Assembly: GCF_002924365.1 (NCBI RefSeq)
Contig: NZ_PQWB01000189.1
Coordinates: 1-64,000, forward strand
Origin: Chromobacterium alticapitis
GTDB lineage: Bacteria; Pseudomonadota; Gammaproteobacteria; Burkholderiales; Chromobacteriaceae
DNA: 64,000 nucleotides
Direction: 5' to 3'
A program made the translations under genes and the position numbers. Below the pieces are notes generated by a model. The model was given only the letters and a program-made list of their open reading frames with translations, had not been told where the DNA came from and searched no databases. This document shows, in pieces, positions 28,586 to 37,102 of this stretch. The number at the start of each line of letters is the position of its first letter. Within the stretch, counting starts at the first letter, position 1.

Positions 28586-29002
28586 TTATTGCAGGTTCTG
28601 GGTGGCGAAGGTCAATTGTGACAGGCCGGCCTCGCGCGCGGCCTCCATTACGGTGATCACAGATTGGTGGGTGGACTTGGCGTCGGCGTTGACCACCACC
28701 ACCACGTCGCTCTTGCCGGAGGCCGCAGCCTTCAGCCTGGCAACCAGCCCGGCCTTGTCGCCGCCGGCCAGCCTGGCGTCGCCCACCGCCATCGCGCCGT
28801 CCGCCGCCACCGCGACGTTGATCTCGGTGGTCTTGTTCTTCTGCTGCTCGCCCTGGGCGCTAGGCAGATTGATCTTCAGTTCGGAAAAATGGGAATAAGT
28901 GGTGGTGACCATCAGGAAAATCAGGATCACCAGCAGCACGTCGATCAAGGGAATGAAATTGATCTCCGGCTCGTCCCGGCCGCGTCCGCGACGAAAATTC
29001 AT
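28586..29002 (-). CDS. exbD: ExbD/TolR-family biopolymer transport protein
   Basis: A 138-residue protein with one N-terminal transmembrane helix (INFIPLIDVLLVILIFLMV, with the proton-path aspartate) and a periplasmic domain. With ExbB it forms a proton-driven motor energising an outer-membrane process. The start ATG is two bases after the exbB stop. No tonB or tolA gene is adjacent, so ExbD versus TolR cannot be separated from context alone; the lpxK linkage favours the ExbD-like annotation. Confidence 0.85.
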   Translation of the reverse strand: MNFRRGRGRDEPEINFIPLIDVLLVILIFLMVTTTYSHFSELKINLPSAQGEQQKNKTTEINVAVAADGAMAVGDARLAGGDKAGLVARLKAAASGKSDVVVVVNADAKSTHQSVITVMEAAREAGLSQLTFATQNLQ

Positions 29003-29004
29003 GC

Positions 29005-29619
29005 TCAGCTCCCGTTCTTGCGCTCGCCGTGCACCACTTCCACCAGCTTGATGGCCTGCGCTTCCATCTCCACCAACAGGCCATCCACCTTGGAGCGGAA
29101 GTAGCGGTAGAACATCATGCTGGGAATGGCCACGATCAGGCCGAAGGCGGTGTTGTACAGCGCGACCGAAATGCCGTGCGCGAGCTGCTGCGGATTGGCG
29201 CCGTTGCCGTTTTGGGAGCCGAAGATTTCTATCATGCCGATCACGGTGCCCAAGAGGCCCAACAGCGGGGCCATGGCGGCGATGGTGCCGAGCGAGGTCA
29301 GCAGGCGCTCCAGCTGATACGCCACCTGGCGGCCCTCGTCTTCGATGGACTCCTTCATCACCTCGCGGCTGCCATGGACATTGCGCAGGCCGGCTGCGAA
29401 CAAACGGCCCAACGGCGAATGCTGCTGCAGCTTCTGCAGCAGATCGTCGCGATCGCCCACGCGGCGGTATTCCTGCAGCGTCTGCGCCAGCAGGCCAACC
29501 GGCACCACCGCGCCGCGCCGCAAGGTGAACAGGCGCTCCAGAATGATGGCCAGCGAAACCACCGAAGCGGCGATAATGGTCCAGATCGGCCAACCGGCCG
29601 CTTCAACGATAGCCCACAC
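29005..29619 (-). CDS. exbB: MotA/TolQ/ExbB proton channel protein
   Basis: A 204-residue inner-membrane protein with an N-terminal helix near residues 8-28 and two more helices around 90-120 and 145-175, including APLLGLLGTVIGMIEIF, the conserved channel segment. It pairs with ExbD to use the proton gradient. The start is GTG, supported by GGAGAG seven bases upstream. It is first in the reverse exbB-exbD-lpxK-kdsB-adk run. Confidence 0.88.
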   Translation of the reverse strand: MWAIVEAAGWPIWTIIAASVVSLAIILERLFTLRRGAVVPVGLLAQTLQEYRRVGDRDDLLQKLQQHSPLGRLFAAGLRNVHGSREVMKESIEDEGRQVAYQLERLLTSLGTIAAMAPLLGLLGTVIGMIEIFGSQNGNGANPQQLAHGISVALYNTAFGLIVAIPSMMFYRYFRSKVDGLLVEMEAQAIKLVEVVHGERKNGS

Positions 29620-29764
29620 GAAGCGCTCTCCGTAATCAATACAAACGTAAGACTTTATTACCTCAAACGGCGTGAGGCAACCTTAAAGCCGGAAAATTCC
29701 CCAGCATTGCCGCTTTTTTGGGCATGCCCAGCCAAAAGGCCTGCCCATCGGCGTATTCCACAAC

Positions 29765-29800
29765 TTATCCACAAGGTTATTCCGCGATTGTTGTGGATAA
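29765..29800. promoter_or_regulatory. Pair of perfect DnaA boxes in opposite orientation
   Basis: TTATCCACA lies at 29765-29773 and TGTGGATAA at 29792-29800, facing each other with 18 bp between. The DnaA consensus is TTATNCACA, so both are strong boxes. They sit in the 276-bp gap between exbB and the DUF4442 gene, away from any dnaA/dnaN locus. They may titrate DnaA or regulate the divergent genes. That role is inferred. Confidence 0.6.
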
Positions 29801-29895
29801 ATTTCACGTCATCCAGCGACCCGCGCCATGCCAGCATTGACAAGGATCAAACCATTGCCGACGATGAAGCATCCAAACAATCGTTTGAATGAAAC

Positions 29896-30354
29896 ATGAA
29901 CCTACCCATCTGGCTGATCAAGCTGCTGTTCAATCTGTGGCCCCCCTTCCTCGGCGCCGGCATCCGCGTGCACAAGCTGTCGCCGGACTTCCGCCAGGCC
30001 GAGGTGAGGCTGAAGCTCGGCGTCGGCAACCGCAATTACGTCGGCACCCATTTCGGCGGCAGTCTGTACGCGATGACGGACCCATTCTACATGCTGATGC
30101 TGCTGCGCCAGCTCGGCAATGACTACTACGTATGGGACAAGGCCGGCCGCATCGACTACATCAAACCCGGCCGCGGCATGGTCAGGGCCATGTTCCGCCT
30201 CACGGACGAGCAACTGGCCGAAATCCGCGCGCAGACCGCGGCCGGCGACAAGCATCTGCCGGAAATGACGGTGGAAATCCGCGACGCCGACGACGAGCTG
30301 GTGGCCGCCGTGCACAAGACGCTGTACGTCCGCAAAAAGCCGGATCGGCGCTGA
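29896..30354 (+). CDS. DUF4442 (hot-dog fold, YiiD-like) protein
   Basis: A 152-residue protein of the DUF4442 group, with GTHFGGSLYAMTDPFYMLML in its first third and a hot-dog thioesterase-like arrangement. Relatives are probable acyl-CoA thioesterases but none is well characterised. It is read alone and ends before a bidirectional terminator; the upstream gap contains two DnaA boxes. Confidence 0.8.
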   Translation: MNLPIWLIKLLFNLWPPFLGAGIRVHKLSPDFRQAEVRLKLGVGNRNYVGTHFGGSLYAMTDPFYMLMLLRQLGNDYYVWDKAGRIDYIKPGRGMVRAMFRLTDEQLAEIRAQTAAGDKHLPEMTVEIRDADDELVAAVHKTLYVRKKPDRR

Positions 30355-30371
30355 CGCGCGGCCCGCATGCG

Positions 30372-30398
30372 AAAAAAGCCGCGCTAGCGGCTTTTTTT
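30372..30398. terminator. Bidirectional terminator between DUF4442 and ArsR genes
   Basis: AAAAAAGCCGC-GCTA-GCGGCTTTTTTT gives a GC stem flanked by an A-run and a T-run, so it can serve both convergent genes. Confidence 0.9.
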
Positions 30399-30420
30399 CT
30401 TGGCTCTCAGCGGCCGGCGA

Positions 30421-30717
30421 TCACTCCCCGAAACCGCAGAACACTTCGCGCATCATCTTCAGCACTTCCAGCGTGCGGATGTCGCCCACGCGATAGAACA
30501 CGCGATTGGCGTCCTTGCGCGTGCGCAAAACGCCCTTGTCCCGCATAATGGCGAGGTGCTGGGAAATATTGCTCTGGGAAGTGCCAACCTGCTCGACAAT
30601 GTCTTGCACGCTCACTTCCCGGTCTTCCAGCACCGATATGATCTTCAGACGCAGCGGGTGCGACATGGCCTTCATCGCCCGCGAGGTCTGCTCGATCTGG
30701 TCGTCGTTGAACAGCAA
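30421..30717 (-). CDS. ArsR-family transcriptional regulator
   Basis: A 98-residue winged-helix repressor. The recognition region is visible as VSVQDIVEQVGTSQSNISQHLAIMRDKGVL, split around residues 35-64. There is no CxC metal motif in helix 3; the only cysteine is near the C-terminus in FCGFGE, so metal sensing is not indicated and the signal may be redox or another input. It is divergent from gpmI with a symmetric site between them, suggesting it controls both. Confidence 0.88.
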   Translation of the reverse strand: MLFNDDQIEQTSRAMKAMSHPLRLKIISVLEDREVSVQDIVEQVGTSQSNISQHLAIMRDKGVLRTRKDANRVFYRVGDIRTLEVLKMMREVFCGFGE

Positions 30718-30766
30718 AGCTTTTCTCCTAATGTAGCTCGAATTTTATTGATTTGACTGCGTGACA

Positions 30767-30792
30767 ATAGTATCGGCAAAATTCGATACTAT
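30767..30792. promoter_or_regulatory. Symmetric operator candidate between arsR-type gene and gpmI
   Basis: ATAGTATCG and CGATACTAT form perfect 9-bp inverted arms separated by 8 bp. A possible -35/-10 pair (GTGACA at 30761, GATACT at 30785) overlaps the site, so a bound repressor would block gpmI transcription. ArsR proteins bind such dyads. The assignment to this ArsR is inferred from position. Confidence 0.5.
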
Positions 30793-30824
30793 CAAGGTTT
30801 TCTAATATTCTGAATGCGAATGCC

Positions 30825-32348
30825 ATGAAATCAACCACCCCGGTGTTGCTATTAATCCTCGACGGCTTCGGCCACCGCACGGAAGGCGACGACAACGCCA
30901 TCCTGCACGCCGACATGCCCAACTGGAACCGCCTGCGCCAGCAGTACGCGTATGGCACCATCAATGCTTCGGAAAACTTTGTCGGACTGCCCTCCGGCCA
31001 GTTTGGCAACTCCGAGGTGGGCCACCTGAACATCGGCGCCGGCCGCATCGTCCAGCAGGACATCAGCCGCATCGATTGCGACATCGAGGATGGCCGCTTC
31101 GCTTCGAATGACACGCTGCAACAAGCCATGAGCAAAGCTCAAGGCTCGGCCTTGCATGTGTTCGGCCTGCTATCCGACGGGGGTGTGCATAGCCACGAGA
31201 ACCACATCCATGCGCTGATCCGCGCCGCCCAGGCCGCCGGCGTGCCCAAGATCTACGTCCACGCCTTCCTCGACGGCCGCGATACGCCGCCGCGCAGCGC
31301 GGAAACCTATCTGAAACGGCTGGACGCCGTGCTGGCCGAGTGCCCGAACGCGCGCCTGGTCTCCGTCACCGGCCGCTACTGGGCCATGGACCGCGACAAG
31401 CGCTGGGAGCGCGTCGAGCCCGCCTATCGCCTGCTGGTGGAGGGTGAAGGCCTGTTCCACGCCGAAACCGGCCTGGAAGCGCTGCAAGCCGCCTATGCCC
31501 GCGACGAGAACGACGAATTCGTCAAAGCCACCGGCATAGGCGCGCCGGTGAAGATGCAGGACGGCGACGCGGTGATCTTCATGAACTTCCGCGCCGACCG
31601 CGCCCGCCAGCTGACCACCGCGCTGACCGACCCGGCCTTCGACGGCTTCCAAGCGCGCCAGCCCAAGTTCGGCTGCTACGCCACCCTGACCTCCTATGGC
31701 GAAGCTTACTCGGCGCTGCCGGTGGCTTACGCGCCGCAAAAGATCAGCAACGGCATGGGCGAATATCTGTCGGCCCAGGGCATGAAGCAGCTTCGGATCG
31801 CCGAAACCGAGAAGTACCCGCACGTCACCTACTTCTTCAACGGCGGCGAGGAACAGGTGTACCCGGGCGAAGACCGCATCCTGGTGCCGTCGCCCAAGGT
31901 GGCCACTTATGACTTGCAGCCGGAAATGAGCGCCGGCGAAGTGACCGACAAAATCGTCGCGGCCATCCAGTCCGGCCAGTACCAAGCCATCTTCTGCAAT
32001 TACGCCAACGGCGACATGGTGGGCCACAGCGGCATATTCGATGCCGCCGTGAAAGCCGTGGAAGCGCTGGACGGCTGCGTCGAGCGCTGCGTGGAAGCCA
32101 TGCTGGCCGCAGGCGGCGAGGTGCTGATCACCGCCGACCACGGCAACTGCGAACAGATGTACGACGGCGAGCATCACCAGCCGCACACCCAGCACACCAC
32201 CAACCAAGTGCCCTTCCTGTACATCGGCCGTCAGGCCAAGATTCGCGCCGGCGGCTCGCTGCGCGACATCTCGCCATCGCTGCTGGCCATGATGGGCCTG
32301 GAACAACCGGCCGAGATGACTGGTCAATCGCTGATCGACTTCCAGTAA
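30825..32348 (+). CDS. gpmI: 2,3-bisphosphoglycerate-independent phosphoglycerate mutase
   Basis: Interconverts 3- and 2-phosphoglycerate using two Mn2+ ions. The 507 residues carry the alkaline-phosphatase-fold motifs: LLILDGFGHR near the start with Asp13, the catalytic serine Ser63 in GQFGNSEVGH, HAFLDGRDTPP, and C-terminal metal ligands in YANGDMVGHSG and TADHGNCE. It is the first gene of a gpmI-envC-ctpA run, an arrangement seen in many proteobacteria, and lies behind a candidate ArsR operator. Confidence 0.97.
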   Translation: MKSTTPVLLLILDGFGHRTEGDDNAILHADMPNWNRLRQQYAYGTINASENFVGLPSGQFGNSEVGHLNIGAGRIVQQDISRIDCDIEDGRFASNDTLQQAMSKAQGSALHVFGLLSDGGVHSHENHIHALIRAAQAAGVPKIYVHAFLDGRDTPPRSAETYLKRLDAVLAECPNARLVSVTGRYWAMDRDKRWERVEPAYRLLVEGEGLFHAETGLEALQAAYARDENDEFVKATGIGAPVKMQDGDAVIFMNFRADRARQLTTALTDPAFDGFQARQPKFGCYATLTSYGEAYSALPVAYAPQKISNGMGEYLSAQGMKQLRIAETEKYPHVTYFFNGGEEQVYPGEDRILVPSPKVATYDLQPEMSAGEVTDKIVAAIQSGQYQAIFCNYANGDMVGHSGIFDAAVKAVEALDGCVERCVEAMLAAGGEVLITADHGNCEQMYDGEHHQPHTQHTTNQVPFLYIGRQAKIRAGGSLRDISPSLLAMMGLEQPAEMTGQSLIDFQ

Positions 32349-32360
32349 TCGCCACGCAGC

Positions 32361-32392
32361 CGCGGCGGCCATGTTTCCGCATGGCCGCCGCG
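32361..32392. repeat. Perfect 13-bp stem between gpmI and envC
   Basis: CGCGGCGGCCATG pairs with CATGGCCGCCGCG across a 6-nt loop. There is no T-tract, so it is more likely an mRNA stability or processing element than a terminator. Confidence 0.5.
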
Positions 32393-32421
32393 CTTGCCTC
32401 AAGCGAAAGAACACCCAAGGA

Positions 32422-33759
32422 ATGAAACGCTATCTCCTGCTGGCCCTGCTGGCCGGCGCCGCCCAGGCGGCCAACACGACCTCCTCCTCCGCTCTGTCGC
32501 CCGCCCCGCACCAGCAGGACTTGAAAAACGTGCGCAAGGAAATCGACAGCCTGAAGAAAGACCTGGCGCAGAAGCAGTCCATCAAGCAGGAGGCGCAGTC
32601 CGCCATCCAGGAGTCCGAGCAGGCCATCAGCCAGACCCGGCAGGCGCTGGCCACGCTGGAGCAGAAGCAAAACCGCTCGGAGCAGCAACTGGATGCCCTG
32701 CGCGCCCAGATCGAACAAACCCGCGGCAAACTGGGTCATACCCGCGAGCGCGTCGGCCAGATGCTGGTGCGGCAATACAAGAACGGCCAGCATGACGCGA
32801 TGAAGCTGATGCTGAACGACGGCGATCCCAACCAGAGCGCGCGCGATCTGACTTATTACCAGCACATTGCCCGCGCCGAGCAATTGCTGGTGCAACAGCT
32901 GCTCAGCCAGCAGCAGCAGCTGGAAACCCTATCCGCGCAACTGGAACAGCAATTGGCGCAGCTGAACAAGCTGTCCAGCCGCAAGACCCAGGAAAAGAGC
33001 CAGCTGGAGCAAGGCAAGACCCAGCAGGTGCAGCAATTGAACAAGGTGTCCGGCGAGATCAAACAGGGCCAGGGCAAGCTGACCCAGTTGCAGGAAGACG
33101 AGAAGCACCTGAGCAATCTGATCGCCCAGATCAACCGCGAAATCCAGCGCCGCAAGGCGGAAGCCGCGCGCAAGGCCGCCGAGGCGCGCAAGGCCAAGCT
33201 GGCCGCCGCCCGCGAAGCCGCGCGCAAGGAAAACGAACGCCGCCGCAAGCTGGCCGAGCAAGCCAAGAAGCAGGGCAAGCCGGTGCCTGAGGAAGCCAAG
33301 AAGCAAGTCGTGGTCAAGGAAGAGCCGGCGCAGAAAGTGGACGATGTGGCCGACGACAGCGCCGCCGGCCGCGCCTTCGCCAGCCTGCAAGGCAAGATGA
33401 AGCTGCCGGTGGCCGGACAAATCACGGGCGGCTACGGCAAACCGCGCCGTGAAGGCACCACCTGGAAGGGCGTGTTCATCCGCAGCGCGGCTGGCCAGCC
33501 AGTACACAGCGTGGCCGATGGCACGGTAGTATATGCAGATGAGCTGAGGGGCTACGGCAAGGCCGTCGTCGTCGACCATGGCGGCAACTACATGACGGTC
33601 TACACCGGCCTGTCCGCCATCGCCAAATCCAACGGCAGCGGCGTCAAGGCCGGTGACACACTCGGCAACACTGGTACACTGGACAACGGAGAGGCCGGAC
33701 TGTACTTTGAAATCCGGCATCTGGGTCGCACCCTCAACCCGCAAGCCTGGACACGCTAA
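32422..33759 (+). CDS. envC: EnvC-like murein hydrolase activator
   Basis: A 445-residue secreted protein. The signal peptide (YLLLALLAGAAQA) is followed by a long coiled coil from about residue 30 to 300, rich in Gln, Glu and Lys, then a LytM/M23 domain at about 335-445. The LytM catalytic metal ligands are not present (GVFIRSAAG and LYFEIRHLG in place of the H-containing motifs), as in E. coli EnvC, which activates amidases rather than cutting peptidoglycan itself. AAGG precedes the ATG. It lies between gpmI and ctpA. Confidence 0.9.
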   Translation: MKRYLLLALLAGAAQAANTTSSSALSPAPHQQDLKNVRKEIDSLKKDLAQKQSIKQEAQSAIQESEQAISQTRQALATLEQKQNRSEQQLDALRAQIEQTRGKLGHTRERVGQMLVRQYKNGQHDAMKLMLNDGDPNQSARDLTYYQHIARAEQLLVQQLLSQQQQLETLSAQLEQQLAQLNKLSSRKTQEKSQLEQGKTQQVQQLNKVSGEIKQGQGKLTQLQEDEKHLSNLIAQINREIQRRKAEAARKAAEARKAKLAAAREAARKENERRRKLAEQAKKQGKPVPEEAKKQVVVKEEPAQKVDDVADDSAAGRAFASLQGKMKLPVAGQITGGYGKPRREGTTWKGVFIRSAAGQPVHSVADGTVVYADELRGYGKAVVVDHGGNYMTVYTGLSAIAKSNGSGVKAGDTLGNTGTLDNGEAGLYFEIRHLGRTLNPQAWTR

Positions 33760-33787
33760 GGTGCCGGGTACGGAGAATCAGCAAAGC

Positions 33788-35215
33788 ATGAGCAGCCAAA
33801 GAATGAAAAAGATCGCCTGGTTGGTGGCAGGGGCCATGGCCGGCGGCGTCCTGACCCTCAGCATGCAGGCGCTGGCCGACAAAGAGGCCTCGCCGCTGCC
33901 GCTGAACGAGCTGCGCACCTTCGCCGAGGTGTTCAGCCTGATCAAGCAAAGCTATGTCGAGCCGGTGGACGACAAAAAGCTGATAGACGAGGCGATCAAG
34001 GGCATGTTGACCGGCTTGGACCCGCACTCCGATTACATGAAGCCGGAAGAGTTCAAAGAACTGCGCGAAGGCACGCAGGGCGAGTTCGGCGGCCTGGGCA
34101 TCGAGATCGGCGCCGAGGACGGCCTGGTCAAGGTGGTCTCGCCCATCGAGGACACCCCGGCGCAGAAGGCCGGCATCAAGAGCGGCGACCTGATCATCAA
34201 GATCGACGACACGCCGGTGCGCGGCCTGTCGCTGAACGACGCCGTGAAGAAAATGCGCGGCAAGCCGGGCACCAAGGTCACGCTGACCATCGCCCGCAAG
34301 AACGAAACCAAGCCGCTGGTGTTCACGCTGGCGCGCGCCGTGATCAAGACCAAGAGCGTCAAATACAAGATGCTGGAACCTGATTACGGCTACGTCCGCA
34401 TCGCCCAGTTCCAGGAGCACACCGCCGAGGACCTGGCCGCCGGCCTGCACAAGCTGTACCAGGACAACAAGCAGCCGCTGAAGGGCCTGGTGCTGGACCT
34501 GCGCGACGATCCGGGCGGCCTGCTGAACGGCGCCGTCGGCGTGGCCGCGGCCTTCCTGCCCAAGGACAAGCTGGTGGTCTACACCGAAGGCCGCACGCCG
34601 GACGCCAAGATGCGCCTGACCGCCACCTTGCAGAACTACGCGCGCCAGAACGGCACCGATCCGCTGGCTGCGTTGCCTGCGCAGTCGCGCAACGTGCCCA
34701 TGGTGGTGCTGGTCAACGGCGGCTCCGCATCGGCCTCGGAAATCGTCGCCGGCGCGCTGCAGGACCAGAAGCGCGCGGTGCTGGTCGGCACCCAGACTTT
34801 CGGCAAGGGCTCGGTGCAGTCCATCCTGCCGCTGGGCAGCCAGGGCGGCATCAAACTGACTACGGCGCGTTACTTCACGCCTAGCGGCCGCTCCATCCAG
34901 GCCAAAGGCATCACGCCGGACGTGGTAGTGGAAGACGCCACGCTGACCGCGGCCGACCAGGCGTTGCGCGTCCGCGAAGCGGACCTGGAGAACCACCTGG
35001 CCAACCCCAACGGCGACGATAAGCCGGCCAAGGCCGCCAAGCCCGCGCCCAAACTGATTACGCCGCCGCAGACCGACAAGGGCGCCGAGCCGGCCAAGCC
35101 GGAAGAAGGCGGCCAGTTCGGTCCGCGCGAGCCAAGCGTCAAGAACGACTACCAATTGTCGCAAGCCTTGAACGTGCTGAAAGTGCAGCAAATCCTGGAG
35201 AAGCGCGCCAACTGA
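33788..35215 (+). CDS. Carboxyl-terminal processing protease (S41)
   Basis: A 475-residue periplasmic protease with an N-terminal membrane anchor (IAWLVAGAMAGGVLTLSM). It contains a PDZ domain at about 95-180 and the S41 core with the GSASASEIVAGALQD motif (Ser315) and a catalytic-lysine context FGKGSVQ (Lys340); the serine-lysine spacing of 25 matches CtpA enzymes. It degrades or matures envelope proteins, often peptidoglycan hydrolases, which suits its place after envC. A proline- and lysine-rich linker precedes the C-terminus. A second ATG five codons in is also possible. Confidence 0.93.
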   Translation: MSSQRMKKIAWLVAGAMAGGVLTLSMQALADKEASPLPLNELRTFAEVFSLIKQSYVEPVDDKKLIDEAIKGMLTGLDPHSDYMKPEEFKELREGTQGEFGGLGIEIGAEDGLVKVVSPIEDTPAQKAGIKSGDLIIKIDDTPVRGLSLNDAVKKMRGKPGTKVTLTIARKNETKPLVFTLARAVIKTKSVKYKMLEPDYGYVRIAQFQEHTAEDLAAGLHKLYQDNKQPLKGLVLDLRDDPGGLLNGAVGVAAAFLPKDKLVVYTEGRTPDAKMRLTATLQNYARQNGTDPLAALPAQSRNVPMVVLVNGGSASASEIVAGALQDQKRAVLVGTQTFGKGSVQSILPLGSQGGIKLTTARYFTPSGRSIQAKGITPDVVVEDATLTAADQALRVREADLENHLANPNGDDKPAKAAKPAPKLITPPQTDKGAEPAKPEEGGQFGPREPSVKNDYQLSQALNVLKVQQILEKRAN

Positions 35216-35234
35216 CGCTGGCCGCGCCTCGCCT

Positions 35235-35267
35235 AACGCCGCCCCGCTGGGGCGGCGTTTTCATTTT
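35235..35267 (+). terminator. Terminator after the S41 protease gene
   Basis: An 11-bp perfect stem AACGCCGCCCC/GGGGCGGCGTT with a GCT loop is followed by TTCATTTTT. Confidence 0.85.
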
Positions 35268-35357
35268 TCCATCCCTCCCCGCCTCGTACGTTCCGACACA
35301 CGCCTCGCCGACAATCCTGATATGCTTGTTGGTTGTTCTACGCAGGAGGCCGCCGCC

Positions 35358-36665
35358 ATGCTCAACAACGATTTCGTTCTCACCTTCCGCGAAGCCGCGC
35401 CCTACATCAACGCCTACCGCGGCAAGACCTTCGTGTTGGCCCTGGGCGGCGAAAGCCTGATAGACGGCGACTTCTCCAGCATGGCGCAGGACATCAATCT
35501 GCTGGTCAGCCTGGGCGTGCGCATCGTGCTGGTGCATGGCATCCGGCCGCAGATCGAGGCGTTGCTGAAGCGCCACGGCATCGCCCGCCTGTTCCACCGA
35601 GACCGCCGCGTCACCGATGCCGCAACCATGGAAGCGGTCAAGCAAGCCGCCGGCGCCACCCGCCACGACGTCGAGGCGAGGCTGTCCATGGGCATGCCGC
35701 ACTCTCCGATGCACGGCTCCCACCTCAGGGTGGCCGGCGGCAACTTCGTCACCGCCCAGCCGCTGGGCGTGCTGGACGGCGTGGACATGCAATACACCGG
35801 CCAGGTGCGCCGCGTGGACGCCGCCGGCATCCGCCAACGGCTGGACGCCGGCGAGCTGGTGCTGCTGACGCCAGTGGGCTATTCGCTGACCGGCGAGAGC
35901 TTCAACCTGACCATGGAAGAGCTGGCCACCCACGTCGCCATCTCGCTGAAGGCAGAAAAGCTGATCTATGTGGTAGAAGGACGCGGCGTGGTGGAGCGCG
36001 ACGGCCAGTTGATCAGCTCGCTGACCTCGCACCAGGCCGAGGAGATGCTGGAATCCGGCAGCCTGCCGGAAGACGTGGCCGCCTACCTGCCCTACTGCAT
36101 CCGCGCCACGCGCGAAGGCATTCCGCGCGCCCACTTGGTCAGCCGCCACCAGGACGGCGCGCTGCTGCTGGAGCACTTCACCCGAGGCGGCAACGGCACC
36201 ATGATCGCGCGCGAGCCGCTGGTGCGGGTGCGCAACGCCAGCATAGAAGACGTGGGCGACATCCTCGGCTTGATCCGCCCGCTGGAAGAACAAGGCATTC
36301 TGGTCCGGCGCAGCCGCGAGCGGCTGGAAGTGGAGATAGGCGAATACTCGGTGCTGGAGCACGACGGCAAGATCTACGGCTGCGTGGCCATGCATCCGTT
36401 TCCCGAGGCCGAAACCGCTGAGCTGGCCTGCCTGGCCGTGTCCCAGGAAAAGCGCGACGGCGGCTTCGGCGAGATGCTGCTCAGGCACGTGGAATACCAG
36501 GCGCGCACCCGCGGCCTGCTGTCGCTGTTCGTGCTGACCACCCAGACCTCTCACTGGTTCGTCGAGCGCGGCTTCGCCGAGGCGGACAAGAGCTCGCTGC
36601 CGCTGGCGCGCCAGCAGTTCTACAATTACCAGCGCCGCTCCAAGGTGTTTGTAAAACAGCTGTAA
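35358..36665 (+). CDS. argA: N-acetylglutamate synthase
   Basis: First enzyme of arginine synthesis, acetylating glutamate with acetyl-CoA. The 435 residues comprise an N-terminal amino-acid-kinase-like domain (about 1-280, with VLVHGIRPQIEALL) and a C-terminal GNAT domain (about 290-435, with CLAVSQEKRDGGFGEMLL as motif A). The ATG at 35358 was chosen because AGGAGG lies eight bases upstream; the frame is open 36 bases further but without a ribosome-binding site. Feedback inhibition by arginine is usual in this family. Confidence 0.95.
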   Translation: MLNNDFVLTFREAAPYINAYRGKTFVLALGGESLIDGDFSSMAQDINLLVSLGVRIVLVHGIRPQIEALLKRHGIARLFHRDRRVTDAATMEAVKQAAGATRHDVEARLSMGMPHSPMHGSHLRVAGGNFVTAQPLGVLDGVDMQYTGQVRRVDAAGIRQRLDAGELVLLTPVGYSLTGESFNLTMEELATHVAISLKAEKLIYVVEGRGVVERDGQLISSLTSHQAEEMLESGSLPEDVAAYLPYCIRATREGIPRAHLVSRHQDGALLLEHFTRGGNGTMIAREPLVRVRNASIEDVGDILGLIRPLEEQGILVRRSRERLEVEIGEYSVLEHDGKIYGCVAMHPFPEAETAELACLAVSQEKRDGGFGEMLLRHVEYQARTRGLLSLFVLTTQTSHWFVERGFAEADKSSLPLARQQFYNYQRRSKVFVKQL

Positions 36666-36761
36666 CAGATTGAAGCCATGATGCCGCCACGGTTGGAAGC
36701 GCGCGGCCGCTGTGACACAATAGTCCGCTGTGCCAATCAGAATACAAGCAAGGATTAAGCG

Positions 36762-37034
36762 ATGAGCAGAACCGTCAATTGCGTCAAGCTGGGCCGCGAA
36801 GCCGAAGGCCTCGACTTTCCGCCGCTGCCGGGCGAACTGGGCAAGCGCGTTTTCGAGAGCGTTTCCAAGGAAGCCTGGCAAGGCTGGCTGCGCTACCAGA
36901 CCATGCTGATCAACGAAAACCGTCTCAGCCTGGCCGATGCCCGCGCCCGCCAATATCTGGCCGCCCAATTGGAGGCCTACTTCTTCGGCGCCGGCGCCGA
37001 TGCGCCGGCAGGCTACACGCCGCCGCAGAACTAA
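36762..37034 (+). CDS. Fe(2+)-trafficking protein (YggX family)
   Basis: A 90-residue protein starting [21 protein letters not shown] and containing [15 protein letters not shown] and a YFFG segment, the standard YggX pattern. Relatives protect iron-sulfur enzymes from oxidative damage and may carry ferrous iron. AAGGA lies upstream. A terminator follows, so it appears monocistronic. Confidence 0.95.
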   Translation: MSRTVNCVKLGREAEGLDFPPLPGELGKRVFESVSKEAWQGWLRYQTMLINENRLSLADARARQYLAAQLEAYFFGAGADAPAGYTPPQN

Positions 37035-37045
37035 TTGCGAAATCC

Positions 37046-37070
37046 AGCCCTCCAAGCGAGGGCTTTATTG
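37046..37070 (+). terminator. Terminator after the YggX gene
   Basis: AGCCCTC-CAAGC-GAGGGCT is followed by TTATTG. The stem is 7 bp with a short T-run. Confidence 0.65.
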
Positions 37071-37102
37071 TCTCCACCTTTCGAATTTGGCTCACACACC
37101 GT

